Shown: positions 32,901 through 45,644 of the stretch, one piece after another
How the letters are laid out: the number at the start of each line of letters is the position of its first letter
Position numbering within the stretch: the first letter of the stretch is position 1
Assembly: GCA_003117195.1 (NCBI GenBank)
Contig: BDSI01000101.1
Location: 124,001-188,000 of the forward strand
Source: Eudorina sp. 2006-703-Eu-15
Lineage: Eukaryota; Chlorophyta; Chlorophyceae; Chlamydomonadales; Volvocaceae
DNA length: 64,000 nucleotides
Direction of reading: 5' to 3'
The notes under the pieces: model-generated
What the model saw: the letters and a program-made list of their open reading frames with translations, nothing else
Told to the model about the DNA's origin: nothing
Database searches by the model: none
Made by a program: the position numbers and the translations under genes

Positions 32901-35359
32901 GCCACGACCATCGGCGAGGCACGAGTGGCTTTCTTGGCCAGGTTCCCGCCTGACCAGCCTTACCTGCACGCCATCGAGCTTCAGCGACTCCTTGCCCAGC
33001 AGGCCCATGTGCGGGCACTCGAAGATCGAGATCTTCCCGCGGCCCAGGCGGGCGAAGTACAGGTCCTCCCGGCCGCCGGCCCACTTGAACACCGGCCACT
33101 TGAGCGCACCGTTGGGGCCCGCTGAGGAACCCACCGCGTACTCGTCCACAGGGCCCTCAAACTTGCGCAGCAGCTTACTCGACCGAACGTCCCAGATGTT
33201 AATCAGGACGTGGTACGAGTCCCGCGCAGTCATCGGCTCGTGGCTGGTGTACGACAGGATGTACTTCTCGTTCGGCGAGAAGTCTATGAGGCGCACATTC
33301 GGGTGCGCGAAGCGGTTAAGGCGGGTGAAGGACGGCCCGCCCCACACCACCATACCCTGCCGGTGCATGGTGGCCAGCATGGTGCCCTGCGGCGACCACT
33401 GCACAAAAGACTCCGTCCAGTACTCGCGCTGGAAAGCCATGTCAGCGCGACCACGCTTGCCGTCGTTGAAGCACACCACGGTGTTGTCGCCGTGGCGGAT
33501 GACGTACTGGTCGCGGCCCAGCTTGTCCGCGAGCCAGCTGTGCAGGTTCTCCTGAGGAGCCAGAAAAGAGACAAATGCGGACCAAGCTAAAGTGGACAGC
33601 CAGGCGGGTAGCCTTCGTGTGATCCAGGCAAAGACGTGGGGCCGTGCCTCCAGGGCAGTAGAAGTACCCCTCAGTGGACCTCTCCAGCCCCATCTACGTC
33701 ATTGAGCAGTGTGTCCTTGCTGCGCCTGCGGTACGCCACGACGAACTCTCAGGCCATTGGCATCCTTCCCTTCCCTCCCGACATTCCGCGACACGGTGCG
33801 GTGCAGCCATGGAGTTGCGCATGACGAGACCGGCCCCCCACCCACTGGGGCTGCGCAGTGGAATGCCGATTTGGACCCATAAGAAACCATACACCTGTTT
33901 AGGCTCGCCGAATGCCGGCCGAAATGCCCGCCTGTCCGTTTCAACAAAATGCGATCCTTGCGGCCCCTGTCCCTGAGAAACGGAAGACTCGTCCCCACAG
34001 TTGCAGACATTACCGTCGATACTCAAGCGCTGCTGAGATGCATGCTGCAAACAAAATTCATTGTAGCGGCAGCCGCTGACAAAGTCCAGCTCACTGCGGC
34101 GGCTGGCTCATTGAGCAAGGCGCCTCCAGGGACGGTAGCAAAGCCGGTAAACGGGTATCTGCCCCGAGTGGCCTCTTTATGTGCTGCCGCCAGCCGCCTC
34201 GACGCCACACTGATGTGGTGCGCTGTTGCACCCACCCTTAGGCCTCGACAGTCCACTACCCAGCGCTGCAGCCCCGTACAAGCGGCTTAGAACTTCTGAG
34301 AAAGAAGTGAAGGCGGCGTTGACATGCGCCATGGTTACACCGCTGGCACTGTCGGATCGCTTCGTGATTGGGCACCCACGCCGAGCTTTCATCACAAGGG
34401 CTGATACCGGATAATCAAGGCCTTGCTAGCCCATTGTGCCGACCACCTGGCGTGTGCTGCAGTGTTGTACAACCCCTTCCCCATCCTCTCTTGCCTCCAT
34501 TAGGGAGCACACGTACCGGCTGTTTATATGGAACCGGCTCCAGTTGCGCATACTCATCCGGCACCTTCGCGTACTTATCGAAGTCATCGAAGCGGCACAG
34601 CGTAAGTTTGTGGTTCTTGTCCAGCTGATAGCCGTTCACGAAGCGCTCGTCAAGTAGCGCCGCATCCACTTCCTACGCCATGCAACAAGCATTGCTTTAT
34701 GTGTGTTCCCTGCATTCCTGTATCATCAACAGCGAGCTGCACCGCGACCGCGACCGGCAGAGTGCCTACCTCCTTGCGCGCCAACTCCACGAATGCAAAA
34801 CCCTTAGTGGTTTTGGTTGCCTCGTCCAGCGGCATAAAGATGCCATCTGCAATTTGACGATGACATGCAAGTCAGAGAGGGGACAATGCCGTATGCGCCG
34901 CCCCTAACGCGCGCAGCCGGTACCCAATCTTAAGGCCCGCTCATAGGCATCCAAGACGACACGAATGATCGGTTGTGTGGCTCACTTACTGTCGCGCACG
35001 TCGCCTAGCTTGGAAGCGATCGTGCGAACGACCGTCATGAGCTTTTCATACTTCTCCTCTGGTGCCTTAGGAAGGTTTTGAATCACTGCATCGGATTTGA
35101 TGGTGCAATTAGAGTAGTTACGCTCTAGACATGCCTTGCGCGATGAACTGCAGCCGCCGCCCTCACCCAGGCAAGATCCAAAGCCGGACTGTGTCTGGAC
35201 GTCCTCTTCTTTAATGTCATCGTCGTCACTTTTAATTCCCATGTCATCACCGTCGGGCAGGATCAGTTCCTCAAGGTCGAAATTCTCGTAGGGAAAGCCT
35301 GGTGGCATGTCCGGAAACAGGTCTCGCGCAACCGCGAGCGGGTCTATATCGTGCACCAT
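29956..35359 (-). CDS. EIF3B: Translation initiation factor eIF3 subunit b, 11 exons
   Basis: The scaffold subunit of eIF3, which binds the 40S ribosome and eIF3a, g and i. Exons in transcript order: 35359-35167, 35085-34990, 34846-34770, 34672-34517, 33551-32964, 32601-32466, 31950-31820, 31703-31547, 31104-30840, 30507-30363 and 30162-29956. They give 716 residues with all phases closed, the usual length for plant eIF3b. In order: an acidic N terminus (DGDDMGIKSDDDDIKEED); an RRM (VIQNLPKAP, FMPLDEATKTTKGFAFVE); FVNGYQLDKNHKL and FDDFDKYAKVPDEY; then a large WD40-type propeller (WTESFVQWSPQGTML, LYWHPQGTYLAV, ISWSPQGRNIVLAGL). A charged C-terminal helix (LDEWKEYLESRRNY) follows. The start at MVHDIDPL is the first plausible ATG; an upstream in-frame GTG region is less likely. 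Confidence 0.95.
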
Positions 35360-35875
35360 GGCTTCAAGATTCCTCAACGCAGCGACAAGAGACACAGGAA
35401 ATGACAAATGTTGGTGTGGAAGGAACCTAGTTATTGAGGCATTGCACGGCAGGCAGTACACAACTGAAAGTTGGATGCAGTGATCATTTTTGCTTTTATA
35501 GTACTAGCAATGGTTTAACATATGAGAAGGCAATCCTTTTGGCCAGGGTTGACGCAATGATAGTGTCAAGTGCAACTGTAGGTCCGAGGGGTGTTATTCT
35601 TCGTTTGTAGCATAGTGGCACCCTGACACGTCTTGTTTGGGGCTGCCTGCTATGGCGGACGCCGGAGTGGTGTCCTACGGCCCCGGGTTGTTGGGGCGTT
35701 AAGCGCCCCCATTGTTTTCAAGACAGTTCCAGCAGGTCGCCATGCACAGGAGACGAGCTGTCGTTGTAGGTCATTGCTTGAAAGTTAAAACGGACTGAGG
35801 CTTGGCAACGGCTGATAACGTTTTGCCGATGGTACTTCTGCCAGGCCTGCCCCCCTGTTATCTACTACTCTGAAG
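35360..35875. other. Divergent promoter region of eIF3b and PLK
   Basis: About 0.5 kb between the eIF3b start (minus) and the proposed PLK start (plus). A short ATG frame begins at 35651 (MADAGVVSYGPGLLGR then stop) and could be an upstream reading frame in the PLK leader. No clear TATA box or known operator was seen. Confidence 0.4.
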
Positions 35876-38800
35876 ATGGGGAGCAGGAGTCCTTCGTTAA
35901 GCACAGGCAAGGCGCTAACATTCACACGGGATGTCACGGGTTGTCACCAGGGGTTGTCACTACCCATGGTCCAGCGCAAGTCTTATCCGCTGTCCGGTAC
36001 CGACACCAACGGCATGTGATGGTTCTCACCGGACGCGCCTGCCGTACCAGCCCAGCTTTCCCCCATGGGACCTCAAAACCACCAACCTCACCCGTGCCTA
36101 AATTGCAGGCTGCTCGGACACGGAGGTTTCGCCGCCGTGTATGAAGTTGAGCGTGTCTCAGATGGCAGCCGTATGGCCGCCAAGGTGCGGGCCAACGCCT
36201 GCCGGGATGCCGAGGTCACGGGACGGGAAGTCTGCCCTGTGGCTGCATGGGAGCCACCTGCGAGCTCGGCGCTGTCGTGCGCCGTTGTACCAGAAATGAA
36301 CCTTTAGTTCCAGGAGGGCCGGGGAGGACCTGAGACTCCTACAGGGTCAGTTCGCGTGACGCTCCAGGAGGTGGACTGGTGCCGCGATGCGGTCGCTGCT
36401 GCTGCTGCTACGTTTGATACATGTCTGCATGGCTCCGCAGGTTCTGCCGCTGAGCTCCCTGGCCGATGCCAACAAGTTGCGGCGGGTTCAGAATGAGATT
36501 GACATCAACCAGCTGCTGCACCACCCACACGTGGTCACATTCCTGGGCTCGTTCCAGGACGAGCACAACGTGTACCTGTTGCAGGAGCTATGCTGTAAGC
36601 CTTGTGCAAGGGGAGAGCGAGAAAGCGAAGGACGCGGGATATTTATATAAATAGATGTTCGTGAACCCAGGGGGCGGTTGTATGGATGTATGGAACCGGG
36701 GTACGCCGCTGCGAGGATCTCACGGCGGTGCTGGGATGGCCCACAACCGGCTGCTGGTGTGGGTGCTGGTCTTATCAGCGAGCAGCGAGCAGTCGTTGGA
36801 GGACAACATTGTCACGCGCGGTTGCTTGCACGGCACTAACTCGAGGCACCTTGTGAACTGGTTGCTGGGATGCAGGCATCACTCTGAGCGAGCTGCTGAG
36901 GCACGTGGGCAGGATGAGCGAGCTGCAGGCAGCGCACATCCTGTGGCAGGTGGGCTGCGGCGGGGATGGCCGCGAGTGAAGGGCCGCGCTTGTTTACCAT
37001 CTGGGTCGCCGCAGCTCAGGCTCACTTGCGCAACCACGAGGTGCATCGCATGCACAGCACGTGATGGCAGGTTTGGCAAGCGGTGGTAGGGTCATTTTGA
37101 AAGTAGGGGCGGCGCGTCTCGGACCCAGCTCGCGCGCAGCGCGGGTCGCGTCTGTTGCGCTGTTGCGCTTCGGTTGCCTCTACTCCTGGACGGGTCTGTC
37201 ACTGCCTCAACTGCCTTAGGCTGCGTCCCTCGGCGGCACTCTGGCAGTGATGATGTCCGCCCCTCGACCCTACCCAACCCACTCCTCAAGCGATTCGTCA
37301 TCGCGTATTTGCCCTGCTGGTGGCTGGGACGCAGGTACTGTCCGCTGTGGAGCACCTCCACGACTGCCGGGTGGCGCACCGCGACCTCAAGTTGTCCAAC
37401 ATGTTTCTGGCGCGGGACGGTACCGCCAAGGTGGGCGACCTGGGCCTCGCCTGTCACCTGCCCACACCCTACTCCCGGCGGCGCTCCACCTGCGGCTCGC
37501 TCAACTGGATGGCGCCCGAGGTGCTGCGGCCGGGGCAGGCCGGCTACGGCCTTGAGGTGGACATCTGGGCGCTGGGCGTCATGTTGTTCACGCTGCTGGT
37601 GGGGAGGCCGCCGTTTGCAGGGCGCGACAGCGTAGGCGGCGACGGAGCGGGCGCTGGCAGCGGGCTGGAGGACAACGGGCCGCAGAACACGTGCAGCCGG
37701 ATCCTGCATGGCCGCTACCGGATGCCGGGGCCCGACGAGGTGCCCCTGGGCCCGGAAGCGCGGGACCTGGTGGCGCGGCTGCTGGTTGTGGACCCCGCGG
37801 CGCGTCCGTCCCTGGCGCAGCTGCGCGCCCACCCATTCTTCCAGGTGCATCTGGGTCCGCTCGCCTGTTTGCCACTGCCGCCACCGTGGCCGGGGCTGAC
37901 ACTGCACTCGCGCAGCTCATCCTGGCAGCTGGCCCATGACCAGGAGCCGCCGCTGCAGCTGGAGGGCGGGGAAAGCAGTCTGGAGGACCGGCTGTCGCCC
38001 CGGCGGGCATCACCGGGTGCGGAAGGCGCTCCTGGTCTGGCGACCGGCGAGGTCGGGTCCAGGCGCGTGTCGTCGCTGCAGTCGCCCTCGCCCTCTTACC
38101 CGGCGGCACAGGACATCCGGCTGCTGCTTTGCGGCGCGGGGCTAGCAGCGCTGGCGGCTGTGGCGGCCGGCGGCACCGGCGCGGGCGGCCGCGACAGCAC
38201 CAGCGGCTCCTACATGGAGCTGTCTCAGAGCGAGCAGTGCAGCGTCGTGACTGCGGCCTCCACCACCACCACCGCCACCACAGGGATCATGGGCGGCCGC
38301 TCCGATGCGAAGTGGCAGCTGGGGGCTCAGGATACCCTCTCCGCGCACCTCTCCACCCGCAACCAGGACCCCTCGCGCGTGTGCTTCCAGTCACACTATC
38401 CCCCCTACCGCATGTCCGAGCAGACCACAGGCGCGTCCAGCCTTCAGCCGCAGCACAAGCCCCCGCAGCTGCTGAGCAGGCTCTTTGCGCGCACCAGCGT
38501 GCCCAGCTCCGGCTACCACGATCGGTCCCTGTCTGTCAACGGCACGGAAACTGGCGGCGGCACGCAGTTCCTCACCAGCTTCACACAAGGCACAAGCGGC
38601 CCCATCCCCACTGGACCAGCGGCCGGCGTGGCAGGCGAGGGCTTGCCGGCTTCGGGGGCCTCATCATCGCCCTCGCCGTCTCCACGGCTGCTGGCATGTG
38701 CTGAGTACTTGGACACCGCACATCAGCAGCAGCTGCAGCAGGAGCAGCAGCAGCAGCAACAGCCGCAATACCATCCCTCCTCCCCATTTTCCACTTGCCC

Positions 38801-41800
38801 GGTGCAAACGCATCCGAGTTTGCGGTCAAGCCAGCCTGCCCAATCGCGGCAGTCCCCCGCGGGGACCGCCCAGAAACTCGACGGCCTGATGCTGTTGCAG
38901 CCGCAGCTGCCGTCCTGTTCCTCCTCGGGATCACCCAGGACGTTACTCGGTGGTGGTGGTGTTGGTGGCGGTGGCGGCGGCGCCGGCGACCCGGAGCTGC
39001 CCAACTCCGGAGGGGAACTGCACCGGGCGCACAGCATGCTGGCGCCACGCAGCGCACACCACGGCATCGGCGCAGGATCCTTGTCGTCGGCGCCGGGACC
39101 TGCCCTGGCGCCCGCCCCCTCCGTGAATCTCTGCGCGGCTTCGCCGGCCGCCCAGGGCGCCTGCGAGTCGCCGTTTGTGCACACCACTATGGGCGGCAGC
39201 AGCGGCACCGTCGATGGGGCCGGGCTGCCGGACCGGCACGGCTGGGGCCGCAGCTACAACAGCCTGTCGCCGCACCCATCCACGATGCTGAGCTCGCGCT
39301 CCACCAGCCAACGCAGTAGCGCGCACGCGGCTGGGTACGCACCGTACATGCAGGACACGCATCACCAGCAGCAGCAGCAGCAGCAGAACCACATGCCTGT
39401 CCAGCAGCAGAACCAGCGCCACCACCACCATGCCCGCACTGCGGCCCTCGACCAGCAGCGGCATGCGCCCCAACAACCTCAGCAGGCACAGGCGCAGCAG
39501 CAGGAGCAGCCCATACGCGTTCACCCGGTCACAGGACAGCGCCGGCGCACCATCGACAGCACCGTTCCGTCGGGGGTGGTCGACGAGCTGCCCACGGGCG
39601 CCACATCGGAACCGCACGGCACAGGCGCGGGCGGCGGCGGCGGCGGCAGCATCGCCGCCGGCGCGGCTGAGCCCGAAGCCATGGCGGTGCTGCGCAGCGC
39701 CTTCCTGAGCCAGTACAACAGCCACACCCACGCCGCGGCCCTGCACGCGCGCCGTCTGCAGGCCAGCCGGTCCGCACACGCGCGCGACAGCATGCGCATC
39801 GCGGCCGGCCTGCGCAGCGGCGGCTTGGACGGGGGGACCGACGAACCCGAGAACGACGGCAGCAGCGACACGATTCGCTCCTACGCGGACAGCCTGGAGG
39901 CGGTACTGCTAGGGGGCCGCGGCAGCGGCCGCCAACCAGCTGGGGGCCCCGCGGGCGAAGCCGTGCCGGGGATCTCGCGAAGCGGTCCCGCCCCCATCGC
40001 GACTGTTGGCAACGCCCGCAGCGGCCAGGCCCGCACGCAGGGAGCCGCCGCCAGCGCTGTCCGCGCGTTGGCGGTGCCGCCGGCGCCCACGGTACCCATC
40101 GGCGCCATTGTACTGCGGCACGCCCGCACCTCTATCGGCACGGGGCCCAGCCACCGGCAGGTCGGCACCACGACACCCAGCGTCGGCGCGAGTTTGGCGC
40201 AGCCCCTGCTGTCGATGCGCAGCAGCGCGGCGGCACTGACCTCGTGGCCTGTGGCCGGCACGGGCGCGGCCGGTCTGTACTCGGCGCCCTGCGGCGGGGC
40301 GCTGTCCTCGGGGCCGCCTGCCTCGGACCTGCTCTCAACGGGCGCGTCGGTTGCAGAAGTAGCCGCTGCGGCGGCGGCTGCAGCCGTGGCCGCCGCCGCG
40401 GCGGTTTTTGCGGACGCAAACGCGATCAGCTTGCCTTCGGGCGCCAAGCGCCTGACTTCGGGTCTGGACACCCCCTTCCTGCGGCTGCCGCAGCACCAGC
40501 ACAAGCTCCAGCCCGAGGGCCAGGGGCAGGCGCCGGGGCAGGAACGAGCGCCGGGGCAGGCGCAAGGGGGCGCATCCCCCGGCCCCGCCGTGCGGCTCGC
40601 CTCCCCCACCACGACTCCACCGCACAGCGAGCCCCTCTCCCTCAATGTATTCGCCATCCATCAGTCCAAGGGCCTGCCCAGCCGGGGCCAGAACTCCGGT
40701 GGCGCCGACGGCCCGGCTCTGGACACCGGTCTGTGCATCTGCTCTGCAGCCGATAGCCCCCTGCGCGACGGCCGCTGGAGCGGCGAACAGAACCAGCTCC
40801 GCACCAGCGGCGCTCTGGCGGTGTCCGTCATGTCCTCGGGGCTGACGGATGCAGCGGCGGCGGCGGTGGAGGCGGAGCGGGCCGTCGCCGGGCTGCACAC
40901 GTCGGATGGCGACCTGAGCGGCTCCGCGCGGGTCCCCGGCAGCCTGGTCTTGCTGCGCGAGGGAGGAGTGCAGCAGGAGCGCCAGCGTCCTCCCCGGGAC
41001 TGGCCGGCGCCCGGGCGCGAGCAGCAGCAGCAGCAGCTGCTGCAACCGGGCCCGGACCCAGGGCGCTGCGCGTGTGGCCTCGGGCAGGGACCTGCCACGG
41101 CCCAAGCCTGCGGCTGCGGTTGTCCTTGCGTGCAGGGCCCGGGGTCGCAGACCCACCAGACCCAGGTCCAGCAGCAGCAGCAGCAGCCTCCCGGGTCTGG
41201 TAGGAATGCCAGCGGGGCCGAGGGGGCGGCCCCTCCACACACGGGATCGATGCTGCTGTCGTCCGACCCGGCGGAGAGCGCGGGTGGAGCGAGCGGGGTG
41301 CAACGTCCGGAGCTCTCTGCTACGCGGACGGAGAGGTCGACAGCGGCGCAGGCGGGGCATCAGCCGCACTCGGGGAAACAGGATCGGCCAAGGTCTTACG
41401 GCGAGGCAGGGTTCAGCTTCACGTTCCGCACCGTCATGCATCCCTGGCGTGCGATGGCGCTGACACGACTCAGGCAGGCGGCCATGCAGCTGCAACGGCT
41501 GCAGCGGGAGGAGGTCGACGCGGAGGCGGCGCGGGAAGGGTCGACAGGCAGGGACTCAGGCGCCGCTGCGGTTGCTGCAGCCAGCGCAACACCGGTGCTT
41601 CCGGGTGGTGACGCCGCTGCTGCCCCGGCTGCTGCAGGCGCCGCAGACGCCGTTGCGGCTGTGCGGGTCGATGCTGGGCGCCTCGGGGTTTCTGCGGGCG
41701 ATGTGGATAGGACGCAACGAGCTGCAGCACCAGCGGCGTCAGCCGATGCGTCGTCGTCGTCCGGTCGAAGCGGCGTTGCTGGGAAGGGAAGCGGCGCCGG

Positions 41801-44800
41801 GGCGGCTGCAGCGGCGGAGCAGCAGCCCTGGAGGGCGAGCGCGGGTGTGTCGGCTGCTGGGGCCGCCGTCCGGGGGACCTCCGCGGCCGGGGGTGCAGGG
41901 GTTCACAGCGCGCCCCGCAAGCCGCCACCCACGGCTCGCCTGTCGTTCTGCTGCCCCCTGCTGCCGGGCAGCGGCATGTGTGGCGGCTGCTGCGGCCCCA
42001 CGTCGCCGTGCGGCAACGGCGAGTCGGCCCACAACGGCGCCCGCCGAGCAGGCGGGGGGCCCAGCCACCGCTTCGCGTCACTGGACGTGGAGCGCGTGTT
42101 ACGCCACCTGGAGTCCAGCGAGCCGGACGAGGGCACCACCACGCAGGGCACCAACACCACCAGTACCGGCGCCAGCAGCAATGGCTGCGGGGCGCAAGCC
42201 GCAGGCGGCACTGCCCAGCGTGCTCTGTTGTTGGGGAATCGCGTAGCCGCAGCCGAAACTGCTGGAGGCGGAACAACTGTGCCTGCTGGCAGCGGTGACG
42301 TTCTGCACCACACAGGCAAAGGAGGAGACGGGGCGCTTGGCGCAGCAGCGGAACATCTGCATGCAGGGGGTGGGCAGGCTGCAGCGCCGGCCGGCGCAGC
42401 CGCTGGGCTCGGCGCTGCAGGGGCGGGTTGCGAGCGCGGCTCCGTGCTGCGGCAGGTCGGGTCGGGCTGGTGTGCGCCTGACTTGACGAACGAGATGTCG
42501 GTGCGGGGTGTGCCCACCCTCGCAGTCTTGTTGGACCCTGCCCCAGGCGAGGGGGGTCTTGGTGGGGGTTCTGAGGGGCAGGGACCAGGCACTGGGGCTG
42601 TTGCCCCGGTTCCCAGCTCCCTCGACATGTATCCGCTCTGCGGCCCAACCCAGTCCGCCCCCGCCCATGGTGGTCAGGATCGGAGTGAGGTGCCGGGCGG
42701 CGAGGCTCGGCCGTTCGTGTCGGCGGGTGGGGAAGGTGGCGGCGGGGCGCGGGGTCCCCCGGCGGAGATGGTGCGGTCGCGGGCGATTGGTTGCTGCAAG
42801 AAGGCCGACGGCGGGGAGGTAGTGTGGAGAGGCGTTGCAGCGGCGGCGGCAGAGGGCGCGCAGGCGGTCGCGCGTCCGCCCGCGGTGGCGGGAGCGGACC
42901 CGGGGCCAGCGGGCGCCGCGGGGGCAGCAGGTGGTCCGGCGGCCTCGCTGCTCTGCGCAGTGCCCCCGGCGGCGCCCTTGGAGGCGGCGCTGTCGCTGCC
43001 CTCCCCGCCGAGTGCTTGGTGTGAAGCCGATCCCATGTCGCTGGAGTCCAATAAAGCTCAGGCGCCCGAGTCATCGGCGCCTGAGGCGGCGACGCGCAGT
43101 CGCGCGAGTGTGTCGGCAACTGGTATGGTGGCGGGCGGGGTCTGGGAGGTCGGGGCATGCACCGGCATAACATCAGGGGCCGCACCCGAGATGGACCCGG
43201 ACGCGTTGGCAGAATTGGCCAGCCGGCTGCGGTCGAAATCGTTCAAGGAGGGCATGGGCAGCCGCAACGGCAGCTTCACCTACAGGCCCAGTCGCATGAT
43301 GCCGGCGGCGCAGCGCTCGCCACCGCACAAGGTCATCGGCATTGTCGGGGGGCCCGGCCTCGGCGGTGGCGGCGGACTGGGAGGCGGGGCTGGGACCGGC
43401 GGCGCAGCAGGAACCGGAGGTGGAGGTTGCGCCGGAGCTGCTGCCGGGTCGGGGTCGGGGGCGGCGGCGGGGCTGGGGTTGGGGTTTGGGGTACTCGGCG
43501 GGGCGCTGACGGCCGCGGGCGCCAGTCGGGAGGGCGGCCCCGCGCGATTGCCGGAGATGCCGGGGCCGACGGGAGTGCTGACGTCGGGCCGCTGCCGGGC
43601 CACGGTGCATCCCCGGGAGGTGCTGATGGTCAAGTGGCTGGATTACTCGTCCAAGTACGGCTTGTCGTACATGCTGTCCAACGGGGCGATCGGGGTATTG
43701 TTCCGGGACGGCTCCCAGGTGCTTCGGGAACGGGGCAGTGCGTACGCGTGGTTGCTCGGGTCGAACGCGGGCGTTGGGAGGGGCACGGCGCTCTTGCAGC
43801 CGCAGCGCACGCCGCCGAAGGCGCAGCCGCTGCTGGTGGCGGATGAATCGGGTGGGGCCGGCGGCGCAGGGGGCGCGGCTGAGCGTCAGCACGACGTCGC
43901 CAAGAAACTGCGCCTTCTGCGGAGCTTTGAGGGGATGCTACTGGGCATCGACGGCGGCGACGACACCGCTGCGGCGACGGACGAGGCTGCAGCGACCGAG
44001 CACCCCGTGCGCCCGCATCCCGGCGTGCAGCTAGCGGGGACCGATTCAAACACACAGCAGTGTCCTGACCTGGCGCTCAGCTCACAGCAGCTGCAGGACG
44101 GCGGCGCCATCCCGTCGGCGGTAGGGGCAGCGGCAGCGGCGGCGGCGGCGGTGTCATCGACGGGGGCGCCCGCACAGCCTCCCTCTGTGTTCGTGACCTG
44201 GTCGACCCGCACGAAGAAGGCGCTGGTGCTGTGCATGAGCAGCGGGACGCTGCAGGTAGGATGGGGTACGGTAGCGTAGGATAGGGGTTGGGTAGGGTGG
44301 GGTCTGAGAAGCACCGGACGCTACCCTGTAGCGTGGGGTGCGGTGATCTGGTCACACGGGCTATGGGTGGTATGAACCTGGGTATGTTTGTGGGGATGAC
44401 CACCGGGCCTTGATGAAGGGAGTGAGGGCGGGTTGTCGACTACGGTATTGGACGGAATGGGTTGTGGCCTTGTGGATGTGTGGACGCTAAGCAGGGCCCC
44501 TTTTGACGACTGCTTTGCGTGAATGGGAAGGATGGCTGGAGCACATGTGTGTTGCACACTTGTTGCACACTAACGGATCGGCACAGGCGTGGCCGCTACC
44601 GAATCTGGTCATGCATACATTGCGTTCGCTGTCCCCTGTCCCTTCAGAGTTTAGAGTACAGTCGCTGCATTGACCCTTGCGCGGTTCAGGAATGCGTGGC
44701 TTGATCTGTTCCGTTTGCTGGCCCTGTCTTGTCTCTTCATGTGCTGACGCTTTGTTGGTGACACCCTCCGCCCGGCGCCTTCCCCAGGCGCTCTTCTGCG

Positions 44801-44979
44801 ACGGCAGCGAGCTTGTGCTGCGGGAGACGGAGGACGAGGTGGAGTACCTGGCGCGTGATGGCCGCCGAACGTCGTGCAGTCTGAGAGCAGCACGGTTTGC
44901 GGGGCCCAAGAGCTCGCTTTCGAAACGAATCCAATACGTGACAATGCTCGTGCACCCACGCCCGACAAAGCATTGCTGA
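35876..44979 (+). CDS. PLK: Polo-like kinase with giant low-complexity linker
   Basis: A mitotic-type serine/threonine kinase. Secure exons are 36109-36184, 36441-36594, 36876-36949, 37335-44255 and 44788-44979. A first exon 35876-35979 fits phase but its donor (AA|GTCTTA) is weak. The total would be about 2506 residues, against 550-1000 in known PLKs. Seen: glycine loop LGHGGFAAVYE, lysine in MAAKV, HRDLKLSN, KVGDLGLA (DLG, not DFG), CGSLNWMAPEV and PPFAGRD. Some 1900 Ser/Pro/Gly/Gln/Ala-rich residues follow. Polo box 1 is VKWLDYSSKYGLSYMLSNGA with KKLRLLRSFEGMLLG. Polo box 2 is VFVTWSTRTKKALVLCMSSG, running into the last exon ([27 protein letters not shown]). Introns hidden inside the 6.9-kb exon are possible, since the frame stays open. 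Which PLK class it joins is uncertain. Confidence 0.85.
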
Positions 44980-45644
44980 ACTGCAGACGTGAATGTATTG
45001 ATTGTGACCGCACGGTCATTCCGTGTGTTGGTTATGGTTACTGTTGCAGGTTCGGATGTGTGGCCCAGTTGTTATGCGTGCAAATGGCGCTGGTTCGTTA
45101 CTGCGAACAATTTCGAGGATAACGATGGACGCTTGCCACCGAGTTTGCGGCTTTGCGGATGACGGTTGCGGTTCGCTCTTCGGGAAGAAGTAGTCTGACA
45201 ATGCATTCGGTTTTGGGACACAACAGTTGTGTTCGGCCTGTTTTTTCAATTGTCGAAAAATGATATTCATTCTGAACGCACTGGTTGGTTTGACGTAAAG
45301 CGACATGAAGCTCGATATCGAGGTCTTGCAATATCCTGAAGGCGCATGTATCTTTAGCAGACACAGTCGGTCGATCAGAACCTGAACTTTGGTAGATTAA
45401 ACGACGTGTCGGTTACTCTCACAGTGGAGATCGCAAGTCGTACTCCGTACACTCAGGCCCCCAATCCAATGCAGGGAAGAGAGCCTAAGTTGCAGCGTTA
45501 ACAGCAGTTGCGCTGGCAAGATTCATACACTTACTGCCAGTTTGTCCTACATACGCTCCCGGCTGCACTTAGTTTACGCCCTGTCAAGGACTTCATTGAC
45601 AGCAACTCGTGTCCCATAGGGGAGACTATATCTCATTCAGGTGC
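44980..45644. other. PLK 3' UTR and PP2C upstream region
   Basis: No gene and no clear TGTAA signal between the PLK stop and the PP2C exon. The sequence is AT-richer than the flanking exons. The cattcag at 45634-45640 could be a 3' splice site, which would mean an upstream PP2C exon in this stretch. Confidence 0.4.

Noticed and set aside
35651..35701. Short ATG frame MADAGVVSYGPGLLGR as PLK start
   Set aside because: It ends in a stop and has no donor that gives the needed phase. It may be an upstream frame in the leader.
40335..41495. 386-codon open frame on the minus strand
   Set aside because: A shadow of the PLK low-complexity exon, with Arg/Leu-rich translation and no conserved motif.
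41470..43185. 571-codon open frame on the minus strand
   Set aside because: It is antisense to the PLK exon. Its Pro/Arg-rich translation is what high-GC coding DNA gives in the opposite strand. No domain is recognisable.
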